NCBI RefSeq assembly: GCF_933775445.1
Contig: NC_065876.1
Coordinates: forward strand, 10,106,001-10,170,000
DNA from: Argentina anserina
Lineage: Eukaryota > Streptophyta > Magnoliopsida > Rosales > Rosaceae
Length of the DNA stretch: 64,000 nt
Reading direction: 5' to 3'
Shown here: one piece after another, positions 12,609-23,816 of the stretch
Layout: each line of letters opens with the position of its first letter
Numbering within the stretch: the first letter of the stretch is position 1
Made by a program: the position numbers and the translations under genes
The notes under the pieces: generated by a model
What the model was told of the DNA's origin: nothing
Databases searched by the model: none
What the model saw: only the letters and a program-made list of their open reading frames with translations

Positions 12609-13060
12609 CTACAAGCCTATGCGGCCCCTCTGCTTCCATTCCTCAATCGTCTTCTCAATCTTCTTGCGCCACTCCTCTCTTTGTGCTCTCTTGGATCGAT
12701 GCGCCTCAAATCTACTAATTGTTCCTCCATTTTGCGTTCTAACTATACCTTCATGTAGAATTTCACCAGTGACTCCATGATTGATCTCCACATTCGTCAT
12801 GCTATCTAAGTGATGCGCTTTTGCTTCGTCATCTGACGATTCACTGATAATGTGCAGCATACGCTCTTCCATCGCCATTCTTCTCGGTCTTGTTTCTCCC
12901 TTCAAAGTTGCTCCAGCTCTTGCCCCATTCTTTGAGTTTCGTCTGGGAGAGGTAGATTGAGGTTACCAATACTGTTGCTGCCACTACCTCCCAAGAAGAG
13001 CAATTGAAATGTGAATCCATCGTCAACCCCCGCCCACGCTTTTTAGGGAGAAGCATATTC
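12609..13060 (-). pseudogene. gag N-terminal fragment of element B
   Basis: On the minus strand two overlapping frames give a charged leader with SESSDDEA, then RSKRAQREEWRKKIEKTIEE. This parallels element A's gag (SSDDDGN... KKARHDEWHEKVEWMIDE), so A and B belong to related families. The frame shifts near 12850-12900 and ends in a stop at 12609 before any capsid core. The fragment begins just inside B's 5' LTR and primer-site-like sequence, as a gag should. Confidence 0.6.
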
Positions 13061-13074
13061 CCATAGACGCCAAT

Positions 13075-13653
13075 TATCGGTGAAGAAAAATTCGGCAATG
13101 ACGTTTTACTCACCAATCTATATTTTCGTGGACGGAAACTGATAACGGATTGTCGTTTGTCTTGCTCTTCCTTTGATTTGGACGATCGTCCTTTAACAAG
13201 AGGGAGGTACCTACAAAAAAACCCTCATATGCCAAAGTAAGTGTTTTTGTTAGATGTTCTCAATTCTAATAATCTAAATGGCTTACCTTACCTCTTGTCC
13301 AATCCTTTATTTATATAGTGGAATTCCTCATTTTTCATTAAATTACATTTACGATTGTCATCATGACGACATACATGTGTACTTATGTATGTTCCTCCAT
13401 CATTGCTCATTTATTATAATGGTAATTCATCACATTTATGTCTCCTTAATGTGTCGGTTTCAAACCGAACATTCATTAGTCATTACAATCACCCTAGTTA
13501 TGATCATCATTCAAGTATATTGAACTACCTCCTTCATTGCAGTCTGCATTGCAATTACCACTCAACGCAACAATAATTCATACTTAATATGTCTTTACTC
13601 ACTGTACTTATTTCATCTTTATTATTAGGTGCTAATCTTTTCTTGCTCCTACA
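13075..13653 (-). repeat. 5' LTR of element B
   Basis: On the minus strand it starts TGTAGGAGCAAG at 13653 and ends CCGATA at 13075, followed by ATTGGCGTCTATGGGAA, the counterpart of A's primer-site region. The outer 98 bp match 9922-10012. The inner edge resembles 4495-4515. It contains a GGACGATCGTCC palindrome near 13180. The middle has no match in the other LTR copy. Confidence 0.65.
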
Positions 13654-13658
13654 TGCAT

Positions 13659-14236
13659 GTGAACTGTAATCCCCAATTTGCCGCAGTTGCATTTAGAGAG
13701 GGGTTACTCCCGGGTACCCCCTTGTATGAAAGTCTTCTCTGAGAGCCACCATGAGATATGGATGACATTGTGACCTAGTAGAGGGTGAAATCTCAATTTA
13801 GATAGCAAAAGACGCACCAAAAGATATGGATGTCTTTACAACCGTAGTCGCTTCCAACGCCGCGCCACGAGGTGAACAACGGTGAAATGATCATCGACCA
13901 CGTCCTCGATATTGCGACGAGACTAGGCCACTGAATAATCAGTCAGAGGATGTTTGGTTCACGATTAATCCACAACAGATTTATAAGAAGCACAAGCATG
14001 AAGGGATTTTCACAAAACCACCGCCTCAGGCCGAGTCAATGGATCCTATTGACAGGGCCCGATATTTTTCATTGAATGACACTTGTGGACATGGCTTGTA
14101 TAGATGCAAAGCGTTGAAACCCGCAATTTTAAAACTCTTGAATGAAGGAAAACTCTTGCAATATCGCATTAGATGTACTAGGACCACCGTGGACAATGAG
14201 AGCAAAACGACAGTAAAAATGATCAAGGACCGGTGA
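13659..14236 (+). pseudogene. gag of gypsy element A, C-terminal part
   Basis: Reading resumes with NCNPQFAAVAFREGLLPGTP, continuing the capsid core broken at 4494. Further on come PKDMDVFTTVVASNAAPRGE and then MDPIDRARYFSLNDTCGHG, a conserved stretch upstream of the protease in Tat-type polyproteins. Several stops (such as TAG near 13780) interrupt it. The join shows that element B went into the gag of an already complete element A. Confidence 0.7.
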
Positions 14237-14239
14237 TAC

Positions 14240-14720
14240 GGGAAATATCAGCTATACACGAGTCTCCTTATACCATCATGGAGGCGGAAGTTTGTTTGCG
14301 GTCCGATTCTCACCAAGTGGAGAAAATTCGACGGGTATGTCAAAACACAGAAGGCTCTGTGCCAACCACTTCGGGACCACCCGTGGTAAGCTTCACCATC
14401 GAAGATACTGTTGGTATTCAATTTCCACATCAGGGGATGCATTAGTTCTAACCATGCAAGTAAAAGATACTCTTGTCAGGTTGGTACTTGTCGACACAGG
14501 GAGTAGGGCCAATGTTTTCTAATGGGAGGCTCTCGCTAAGCTTGAAATCAATAAAAACTTGATTCACCCAAGCTGATCTCCACTGACGGCATTCGAGGGA
14601 TCCGAGACTTGGCCGGTAAGAGAGGTGTCGTTACCAGTAATAGCAAGGGGAAAACTATTCTTGTTCATTTCATTATCGTCAATCGGTCGTCGGCATATAA
14701 CATGATTATAGGCTGAGATT
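14240..14720 (+). pseudogene. Aspartic protease region of element A
   Basis: The segment encodes LVLVDTGSRANVF, where DTGS is the retropepsin active-site motif, preceded by VKDTLVRL. This domain would cut the element's polyprotein. It lies between gag and reverse transcriptase as in gypsy elements. The frame shifts near 14400 and stops right after the motif at 14520. Confidence 0.7.
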
Positions 14721-15099
14721 GGTTGCATAAGATGGGCGTCGCGGCTTCGACTCGCTGCCAGGTGTTAAAATTTATTTCCAACGATGGGTCTCGAGTCGTG
14801 TATATAAAAGGCAATCGAGCTCTTTGTAAGAGGTTGTACGGAATGGAAATTAAATGTCCCCAAGGACAACTCAACAAGAGTCATCGACAACACCATCGGC
14901 GATAACATAGCAATTAACCGAGAATAATAGATCTACAGGGAGAGAAGGAAGAGCCCGAGCCCAAGCCCGATCCTGGGACAATAACCACCGAGCCATTAAG
15001 AGAAGAAATAATAGATTCATCGGGCGATAAGAAGGTTATCATTGGTACTCTTCTTTCTGACGACAAACATAAGGAGTTGTTGGAATTTCTCATAGAAAA

Positions 15100-16470
15100 T
15101 AAGGATGTATTTGCATGTTCCTATAGGGATATGCCCGAGGTATACCCAGGCAGTTGTGTGTCACAAATTTAATATCAACCAAACGTATCCTCTTTATCAT
15201 CAACGACAACGCCGATTCGCCCCGGAGTGGAATACGATTATTAGTGATGAGATAGACCAATTTCTAGAAGTAGGTTTCATCAGAGAAGTTTGGTGTCCCA
15301 CCTGGCTCTCTAACGTGGGGGTCGCTGCAAAAAAGCATGGAAAGTGGTGTGTGCGTAGATTATACTAATCTCAACAAAGCATATCCAAAGAAGGTGTATC
15401 CATTGTCGAAGATCGACCAATTGGTCATCGTGACTGCGGGATGTGAATACTTGTCATTTTTAGATGCCTATTCTGGATACAATCAAATACCTATGGCCCC
15501 CGAGGATCAGGACAAAACGGCTCTCATCTCAGAGCGTGGCTTATATTGTTACACGGTTATGCCCTTTTGATTAATAGACACTAGCGCAACCTATCTGCAT
15601 TTGGTCAACAAGATGTTCAAAAGCCCGCTGGGAAAGACGATGGAGGTTTATATTGACAATATGATTTTCAAGAGTAAACAACGGATAGACCACATACAAC
15701 ACTTGCAGGAAATGTTCGCCACTCTCCAGCACTATGGTATGTGTCTCAACCTCACGAAATGCACATTTGGAGTTTCCTCTGGCCAATTACTTGGGCATAT
15801 TGATAGCAAGTGTGGCATTGAGCCTCATCTCGAAACATTTGAAGCAATCCTCAACATGCAAGATCCGACGACGAAAAAGGAAATACAAGTGTTGACGGGA
15901 CACATTGCCGCGTTGAGTAGTTTCATTTCTAGGTTAACTGATTGATGCTAGCCATTCTTCCAGGATCTTAAGAGCAAGCAAAGTGATTTTTGGGGATCAA
16001 AACAATCGGCAGCTTTCGTCAGTTTGAAAAAATATCTCTCGAGCCGACAGTTCTTGTCCGTCCCCGATGATGGTGAGCCACTATGTTTATATCTGGCAGT
16101 ATCTGATGCAGCAACGAGCGCTGCACTATTTCAAGAAGATGGTAATCGCCAGGCACCAGTTGCTTTTACAAGTCGGAGTCTTGTTGATTCGAAGACACGA
16201 TATTCGCCTCCAGAGAAAGTAATCTTGGCACTTGTCACTGCTAAACGGAAGCTTTCGACAATACTTTGAAGGTCATGACATCATTGTATATACCAATTTA
16301 TATATCTATGCCATCCCCTCTAAACCTGATTCCTCAGGGAGAATGACGAAGTGGGCAATAAAACTTAGCGAGTTCAACATAAACTATAAGTCACGTTTCG
16401 CGTTGAAGGGGCAAACACTTGCCGACTTCTTGGTTGAATGTCATTTTCCTACACCGATTGTTGAAACCCC
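15100..16470 (+). pseudogene. Reverse transcriptase and RNase H of element A
   Basis: Palm and finger motifs are visible: EVGFIREVWCPTWLSNVGVA, CVDYTNLNKAYPKK, then LSFLDAYSGYNQIPMA. The catalytic box reads VYIDNM where active gypsy enzymes have YxDD, so one catalytic aspartate is lost. The connection and RNase H follow (PVAFTSRSL, RYSPPEKVILAL, IIVYTN). Frameshifts near 15350 and 16250 and stops at 15568-15570 and 15943-15945 break the gene. An intact copy would make the DNA copy of the element. Confidence 0.85.
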
Positions 16471-16985
16471 ATGGGAAGACCCAGTGTGGGACATGAACGT
16501 CGATGGTGCATCAAATTACTCGGGGGCAGGAGCCGGCATTATATTTCAGAGCTCGGAGAATCTCCACGTGGGATGTGTTGTGCACATAGACTTTTAGGCA
16601 TCGAATAACGTCACCGAGTATGAGGCATTTTTCACGAGCCTTAAAATTGCTAAAAAGTTGTGCATCCCTCGCCTGCAAGTTTACTCTGACTTGCCATTGA
16701 TCATTGGTCTATCCAACGACGATTATTCTACCAAGGATGAACGCATGATAAAATATTAGCACCTCGTACAAGAGCTGATGCAGGGTAGTGAGCAGTGGTC
16801 CTTGGTTAAAATTTCGCGCGAAAGAAATTCGAGGGCGGGTGAGCTTGCCAAGGTGACATCTGGTTATATAGAGGCTATAGATGTTTTCAAATTTGAGGTA
16901 TTGGACAGGCCAAGCATTGATGAAACCGAGCCAAGGCGCTGTGTCATGATGGTTAACTCAATCTCAAACGATTGGCGAGGGCCCG
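16470..16985 (+). pseudogene. Second RNase H-like domain of element A
   Basis: The motif WDMNVDGASNYSGAGAGI, then NVTEYEAFFTSLKIA and LQVYSDLPLIIG, shows a second RNase H fold with D, E and D positions, separate from the one at 16020-16300. A dual RNase H before the integrase marks Tat-type gypsy elements. In-frame stops at 16596-16598 and 16756-16758 inactivate it. The coding similarity ends near 16985, where an inverted integrase piece begins. Confidence 0.75.
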
Positions 16986-16989
16986 TCGT

Positions 16990-17345
16990 TATTTTTCTCG
17001 AGTACAGTGCGATATTTGCTCATCGTCCTATTCATACTCTTAGCCTACCCAATGCCTTGTGAATAGCTTCAGGAAGCGAAATGCAATATGACACTATGTT
17101 TTTCACAATATGCCTTGAACTTCGTATTAAATTGACTTTCGTTGTCACAAACAATGTACAAGGGTACACCGAAATGACAAATGCTGTTTTTCGAGACGAA
17201 CGTGGCGACACTCTCGCTGGTGATAGTGACGTAAGGCTCCGCTTCAACCCACTTAGTACGATAATCCGTGGCAAGTAAAACAAATTTGAAGCCACCGGGA
17301 GCGGTTGGAAGTGGACCGACAATATCCATGCCCCATCTTTTTTGA
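16990..17345 (-). pseudogene. Inverted integrase catalytic core in element A
   Basis: On the minus strand, 17331 downward encodes MDIVGPLPTAPGGFKFVLL, ATDYRTKWVEAEP and CDNESQF, then frame-shifted SYSQGIG and NRTMSK near 17010-17050. This is the gypsy integrase core. The usual SDNGTQF reads CDNESQF, and the third acidic residue near the QAE position is not conserved. It lies upstream of, and opposite in strand to, its own zinc-finger part (17345-17625). Confidence 0.8.
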
Positions 17346-17625
17346 CGTTCTTTTTATGAGCCATATCTCTGTTGCTTGGGTCCATCACAAGCCAAGCTCG
17401 TCCTTGTGGAAATCCATGTAGGGTCATGTGGAGCGCACCTCGGTGGGCGGAACCTTGCACACAAGGTGTTGACATAAGGATATTCTTGGTCATATTTGTC
17501 ACGTGATGCAAAGCGCTACGCCAAGCAATGTAAGAAATGTCAGCAGCATGCGCCGGTAAATCATTCGCTTGCAGAGGAGTTCCACGTCATGACCGCGTCA
17601 TGGAACTTTGCTCAACGGGGTTAAA
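17345..17625 (+). pseudogene. Integrase zinc-finger region of element A
   Basis: On the plus strand one frame gives CLGPSQAK, then EIHVGSCGAHLGGRNLAHKV, GYSWSYLSRDAKRYA and KQCKKCQQHAPVNH, with HVMTASWNFAQRG to 17625. This is the HHCC finger: His at 17415 and 17436, Cys at 17529 and 17538, all in frame, with one TAA near 17475. The catalytic core should follow directly but does not. It is found inverted just upstream. Confidence 0.8.
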
Positions 17626-18589
17626 AAACGACTGTCACGTAAATGTGGGAAATGGGTCGATGTACTGGACAACTCGACTGGACAACCCGATATTTGAGAG
17701 GCTGATAGCCTGGTCTCATGAGGTTGATAAACCAAATATTGTGGCTGGAAACCCGTTTTTGTAAAGTTAAATCGCACAATTTTTGTGACTGATAGTCCGT
17801 CTCGTAACATTGATTTTGTGCAGTTGCTTGATTTTGTAAGGTTGACAACATGATTATGCTATGTGATAGAATGAGCATGTAGTTATTTGGACTGTAATTT
17901 ATGATTTTTTCATTGAGATGTGTTATACATGTACCAAGGGGGCATGTCGTTGTGATTGGTTTCCCTCGTCATTTGGAATTCTTCACACAACAAAGCAAAA
18001 CAAGGGGGCATGTAAGATGTAGAAAGCACCATGAGGAAAGGTGTGCGATGACCAATTCCCCATGGTAAAAGAGAAGTACTCAGTGCGGCCTAAGCTAAGG
18101 ATATAACAGTACCATCGACATGTTAATTGTCGACGAGGGTTTATGGTTATCGACCATAGGTTTTTTCCATTTGAAGGCGTTGTTAATATTTTAGCCGTCC
18201 AAATGAGTTTTGGTGGTTCACGTCGTCGACGTGTTAGTTGTTAACGATGTTCTATATCTCGAATGGGTTCATTGAGTGGCATGTCCAGGAGGAATGAATT
18301 TTATTAGGTATAAAAATGAAAAGCAAAAGCATGAAGTCAGAAATCTCCCATCGAAAGGGAGGAAGCATTTGTCATATAAAGTTCATCGACAATACCTTTC
18401 GAAGAAGAAGTGTTTTTGTCAAAAGAATTATCGACAATATTTTAAAAGGGGAAAACATGGAAAGCATTGTTGTGATGTTTGAGGACAAAAAAATTATTAT
18501 CTAAAGTCGTCAATAGTACCCAACAAAGAAGTTGGACTTCATGGAAAGAAACTTCATCGATAGTTAAAAGAAAGGTCGGTTTGTGAAGT

Positions 18590-19060
18590 TCTCGAGAGTG
18601 ATGTATATGTTGACGGAGTCTTTAGACTCGAGAACGAGGTGCATGTCGACGAATTTTTTTTAGCCTGAAAGCAATGTGTGTGTTAACAAGATTTTTAGCT
18701 TGAGAGTAAGGTGCATGTCAATGAGGTTTTAGTTTGAGAGTGATGTACACGTTAACAAGGTCTTTAGATCTTGAAAATGCGGTCAACAAGTTTTGGAACT
18801 CGAAAGCGTTGTTGAGGATATCTTCAAAACTCAAAAACATCGATGATGATATCTCTAGAGCTCGAAAGTAATGTCGATGATATTTCTAGAGCTTGTAGGG
18901 AATATCTCAAGGAGAAATGGCTCGAAAGATTAACGATGATCATGCAAAACCACTTGAAAGTGTTATTGACGATATCTTAAGAAGAAATACTCACAAGCAT
19001 GGTTGACGATATCTAAAAGAGAAAACGCTAAAAGTCGTGGTCAATGATATCTTAAGCTTT
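18590..19060. repeat. Degenerate tandem repeats in the 3' region of element A
   Basis: Two related unit types succeed each other: about 48 bp around GTTAACAAGGTCTTTAGCTTGAGAGT, and about 38 bp around GACGATATCTCTAGAGCTCGAAAG, abbreviated here only in part by their cores TTAGCTTGAGAGT and GATATCTCTAGAGCTCG. They lie between the integrase pieces and the 3' LTR. This 3' untranslated zone is known in Tat/Ogre elements to build satellite-like arrays. Confidence 0.65.
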
Positions 19061-19507
19061 GTCAAAATCCTCATTGACAAAAGAAAGGTAGTTGGCAGCC
19101 ATGAAAAAGCTTATCAATATCCTTGAAGACATCTACGAGGCCCAAATAAAGATTCATCGACGACAGCTTAGAGAAGTAAAAGGTTTCACTGATAAGGAAA
19201 AAAGTTGATGATGATTAGATGTTAATAACAATGAGTAAATGTCTATCGGTGAGTAAAAGAGCTCCGACGCATAAATATTTTTCACAATGAAAAGCCATCG
19301 CCAAAGTGGTGTATGCATGAATGGAACACCTTTGACAAGGGGATAGACTGATGTCACGGGAGAGGTGAGCATCAACCCCGAGATTAACTAAGGTTGGAAC
19401 GTATTACTATATATATTTCAGTAGTTGATGACGTTTGCAGGAGAGAAAGAGGAACTCGAAAGTTTTCCCTTTGGACTGAGTGGTCTAAAGAGAAAACTTG
19501 GGGGCAT

Positions 19508-20072
19508 TGTGGGGTTATAAACATGATGACACTCGAATTAATGACAATCAAGGAAGAATAAATGAAAGCCGACATGAATGATCAGTGGGGAATTAATGCG
19601 AAGACGAAACGGTCGATGAGTAAATATGTTGTAACGGTCGGTGAGTAAATGCAACATAGTTGTCGACGAATAAATGTTAGTCAGTGATTAAATGAGGCGT
19701 AACTGACGATGATTAATGATTATGAAACTGTCAACGAGTAAATGGTAGTCAATGCCCACCAACCTAGCAACACCTATAAAAGGGAGATGGAGATGTCAAT
19801 GTAATCATTCAATCCAAGCTTCTCTAAATTGAATAGAGCACAAAATTGACTTGAGCGTCGGATAGTCTTTTGCAGGTACCCCCCTAGCTCTTGTTTTCGC
19901 CCTCGCCAACTTTGTAATTGACGCAAGGCTAAAGTCGCCCACCAAGTAAAGTGAAACAAAGAAAGTGCAGTCAACATGCACTCGAAGGTTCTAAACGATT
20001 TCTGATCCGCTTCCGCTCCAATCTATATTAAATTGGAGGTCAAAGTGAACGACGAGATTTTACCCTCCAACA
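19508..20072 (+). repeat. 3' LTR of gypsy element A, with polypurine tract
   Basis: The polypurine tract AAAACTTGGGGGCAT (about 19493-19507) precedes the LTR start TGTGGGG. The LTR aligns with 3032-3615 and carries the same TATAAAAGGGAGATGG box near 19776. It ends CTCCAACA at 20072. Dozens of substitutions and several indels separate the two LTRs, so the insertion is old. Confidence 0.9.
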
Positions 20073-23000
20073 CCATATACAGAAGATTCCTGATATATAA
20101 AAATAAGATGAATTTAGAGATTGAAAACGGTGTAGATCCGCACACAAGAAAATGTATTGATTACAGATATCAAGATCTACTTGAGGGTTCTTCCATGGCA
20201 CTAGGCATTATATGGTACATCAGTCTAAAACTCGAATTAAGCAGCCGATGAAAACTAAAGTTGGTATTTATCAAGCTATGCAAACACATTATAACCAACA
20301 AGATTCTTAAACAAGGATTATAAGTATACATGCAGCATTAACAGAGATTGTCATCGTATGGAATAGTGAAGTATATGCTTTTCGTAGTGATCTCATGGGC
20401 CATAAACTCATGTATATATAGTGATTCAATTAGTGTCTTGCCTATCAAAAAAGTCGTAATTGAGTCATAATTTGTTTCCTTATTGAACATGAGAATCATA
20501 TCAGAAATCGAATTGGATTCTTATTAAATATCATGTTTATATGATTACAAGATATTGTTTAATATACATTCTTAATTCAACTTCAATTGTTCAGATATTA
20601 TTTAATCAATTACTTAATCATCAAGTCATATAATTAAAATATAAGTCCAAATAAATCTTTCAACCGATCCCCTTACAAATAAAATACTTTTAAGGTTTTT
20701 GTTACAAATGGTACAACAGAAACCTAAAGTCCTCAACCAATCTATCTTAAATTTAATTAGATCAGTAGTTGTTACGGTCCCGTATTGAATCTTCCTTGCC
20801 AAAACTTCTGCAATGATATGATGTGGTAGGGCATTCTGGCTGAAGCTATCGATATCCTTTATTTTCAATACCAACTATATATATAGCTAACTTCATTCAT
20901 TTTCTTTCTCAAACTAGCTGTGTGCCAAGAAAGCATCATCCTCCAAATCCCACAAACCCAGATGAAGAAATAGCACAGTGACTAATCAGTGAGGGACCAG
21001 AACGGCAATCTTTGCCATGGTAAAGAAAAATTTGCAGCTGTTCTACAACTCTACAAGGAAAGAAAAATATGGATGTATCCATAGGTGGGGTTGGAGGCAA
21101 AGAGTGATAGGAGTTGTGTCACTTTCCACTTGATCAATACGAAAGATTTTTGTGTTGGAGATCACATGGCATGGGAGTACTGGATATAAACTAAAAACAG
21201 ACCCATATCCTGACATGTCCAAATCATGGTTTTCCTAAACCCTAATTTCATAAACTCAATCTCAAAAACAAAGAAAGAAATAACAACTCATACAGTACTA
21301 CACCACACCATGTCCCCTCCATTCCTTCCACACAAAATTTCCACAGATCTAAAAATTGCTTTATATTCTCAAACACAACATAGACCACCCTCTTAATTTG
21401 GAACCATTCCAGTTTGCAACCCCATGAAACTCTCATGCACAGGGCTAGATAGAGATCGATGGTGTTTATTTTTGTTTTGATATGGATGGAAAATTATTCG
21501 AAGGACAAATGAACTGTACTAGATACAAGTACAGTCAACTACGTTTTTCGTTTTTGAGTTGAGTGTTTCATACTTTGAACAGTCTTCCATATACTTCATC
21601 ATCCAATTTCATAAAGTTTCGTCACACTACCATGGAAGATTATTGCGTTGGGTCTGCATAATAATCATATCTAATCATGAAGCAGTCAAGCAGGGTGAAA
21701 TAATTTACACGTTATGTTATGCTTATTGATAGTACTATCTCGTATGTGTAAAACATGCACGACCCGAATTAAACAAGGGGCACAATAATTCGTTAAACAA
21801 ATTGGGTTGGTTTGAACTTTGATGGGGTTGCATTTCTGTTTGTATTGACAGCGCTGTGATTATGGAATAATTCCCGACCAGGATCTATAAATCAGATAAT
21901 AAAACTCCAACTGTTTCTTATTTTGACAACTCGTACAATTCTCATGCATGTACATTGGTCACTTTCGAGAAGTTAATTTAATCTACCCCAACACTTAATT
22001 TAAACAAGTTCTTAATATGATTGAATGACTTTCAGAACAGTTCTGGCTGCAACAGATGTACAAATCGAAGTCGGTCAGAACATGCATGTATCAAAATGTT
22101 AATTTGTAACATGTGTGAGAATCATGAAAATATAAGGGAAAAGGAGCTGTACGTACGAAGACCTAGATAACTAGTTCAATTCATGAAAGTGATTTAGAAA
22201 GCTATATCGAAAGTAATTAGCATTTTGTTAATGTTTACACCCTGTTTATCATGAGTTCATGACTTAGATGGTAATTTCTTCCCTACTTCTCCCAATGACA
22301 CTACGGAGATAAATGATTGCCAAAAGAGAAGAAGAGTATATTACGTAGATTAATTTGCACGTAAAACCCCCGATGACAATGACAAGTGATTGATTTTGGG
22401 TTAAATTGTCATTTAATGACAATGAGTCAATGATGATTATAAATTTCTCCAATCAAGTTCATACTTCATGGTACGCGGACTTGGCCCGTTAGAAAAAAGA
22501 TATTTACTTAGTCTAATGAACTCTATTATCATACATATTATTGTTTTGCTTGGCTGAACATATGGACATGCATGTGGTAGAACTGGATCGAGCTCATGAG
22601 CTAGTTGAATTTGCAGATGTTGTTTTTTTTACACTAATCTATAAGCTTCAAACTCATGAAACTCTAATTGAGTAAATATATATATGACAATTAACTTAAT
22701 CGCTTGAAGCAAATGTTATGGTTCTTATAATTTGTGCATCTATCAAGAGAGAATGTTATTTATTCCATTTCCTAATAAATCCCATCTTTCAAACCATTAC
22801 AGTTAGGCTTCGTTAATTTCACGGAAATGAGGTCAATTTTTTTTTTTAAATAGACAATTTTCCCAAGTGAAGGAAAAATGTAACGAAAAGTACTCCATTG
22901 AAAAAGTTAAAGTAATTTATCTATATATGAAGAAGAAAACAATCAGGTTAATGAGATTTTGACAAGACATTACCCCATTTGCACAAACAAACCTCAAGTT

Positions 23001-23816
23001 CAGAGTAGATATCCCTCCCTCTCTCTTTCCCCTGTTAGTTTGGCTTAGTTGAGAATGAATTTGAGATAATCATGGAGAGTCAAAGTGAGGGTCAAAGAAA
23101 ACAAAGAAACAGATTAAAGTGAATGGTTGGGTTCATGTTCCTTGTCACATGTGCGGACCAGCCGATCCAACCTGTACTTGTGTTTCACTACTCTTCCATA
23201 TTTTCCACCTGGACTACATTCCAAAACCACCCTACACCTTTTCCTCAAATTACATAAGTGTTCCTTCCTCCCTCACCCTCTCACTTTTTACCGTGTTTGG
23301 TAAAAACGTGAAAAACATCAGTTCACCATTTCGCCGCCATATTTAGCAAAGACTACGACGGACGACCACGAGGTGGAACCACGCTCCTTCTCAGCGCGTA
23401 CACACACGACCCTAGCTACTCTTAGTGCGTGTCTAGGAAGCGCTGCTAATATGTTAAGCTCTTAAGCTCCACCACACATTTCTAATGACGTCGTTTTCGG
23501 TAGAGAAAATCCAATCTCTCTCTCTCCACCTTTACTTTTGGCCGTCGGGGAGTCAGTGATGTAGTTACTGTCTCCTTTAGTCCTTTTGACAGCGGACTGA
23601 GTACGCAGAGTTGCCCAAACCAAGAAAGCAAAGTGATCTTCACTTTTACACGTTAATAAACGTCCGGGCGCAAACGTGTTCGTTTTTCGTTTTGCTTCAT
23701 TTCCTTCTCCTTGAAATTATCATGCAAAAGGATGACGAGTGATAACCTTACGAAGAATGGGCCTGTCGAAAAGAAGAAACTTAAGGACGAGAAAATTGAT
23801 GGAAATCTCTTGTTTG
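20073..23816. other. Intergenic stretch, no gene seen
   Basis: The stretch is AT-rich and lacks an open frame longer than about 80 codons. I recognise no protein, RNA gene or bounded mobile element. An A/T-rich run with poly-T lies near 22830, and a CT-rich patch near 23010 and 23515. Confidence 0.5.

Larger units (their letters stand above)
4495..13653 (-). mobile_element. Nested gypsy element B (minus strand), pol missing
   Basis: On the minus strand B runs from a 5' LTR (13653 to 13075), through a primer-site-like ATTGGCGTCTATGGGAA and a gag fragment, to a long tandem-repeat region. Then come a polypurine tract (TTTGGGGGCAT, near 10013-10025) and the start of the 3' LTR (10012 down). The first ~90 bp of both LTRs match. 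The other end of the 3' LTR is at 4495 (TGTTGGTGACGAGAAATT resembles TATCGGTGAAGAAAAATT at 13075). Flanks GGCAC (4490-4494) and TGCAT (13654-13658) would be a decayed target duplication. I see no protease, RT or integrase, so B depended on other elements. Confidence 0.7.
3032..20072 (+). mobile_element. Ty3-gypsy LTR retrotransposon A (Tat-type), host of nested insertions
   Basis: Two direct LTRs (3032-3615 and 19508-20072) begin TGTGGGG and end CCAACA. Between them, on the plus strand, lie gag, aspartic protease, reverse transcriptase, RNase H, a second RNase H-like domain and integrase pieces, in gypsy order. The second RNase H domain before the integrase is known from Tat/Ogre/Retand lineages, so I assign A there. 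Every reading frame is broken by stops and frameshifts. Gag is split by a 9.2-kb nested block (4495-13653). The flanking pentamers CATGG (3027-3031) and CCATA (20073-20077) do not match, so the insertion is old, or the ends come from recombination between elements. Confidence 0.85.

Noticed and set aside
3027..20077. Target duplication for element A
   Set aside because: Flanks CATGG and CCATA do not match, so none is claimed.
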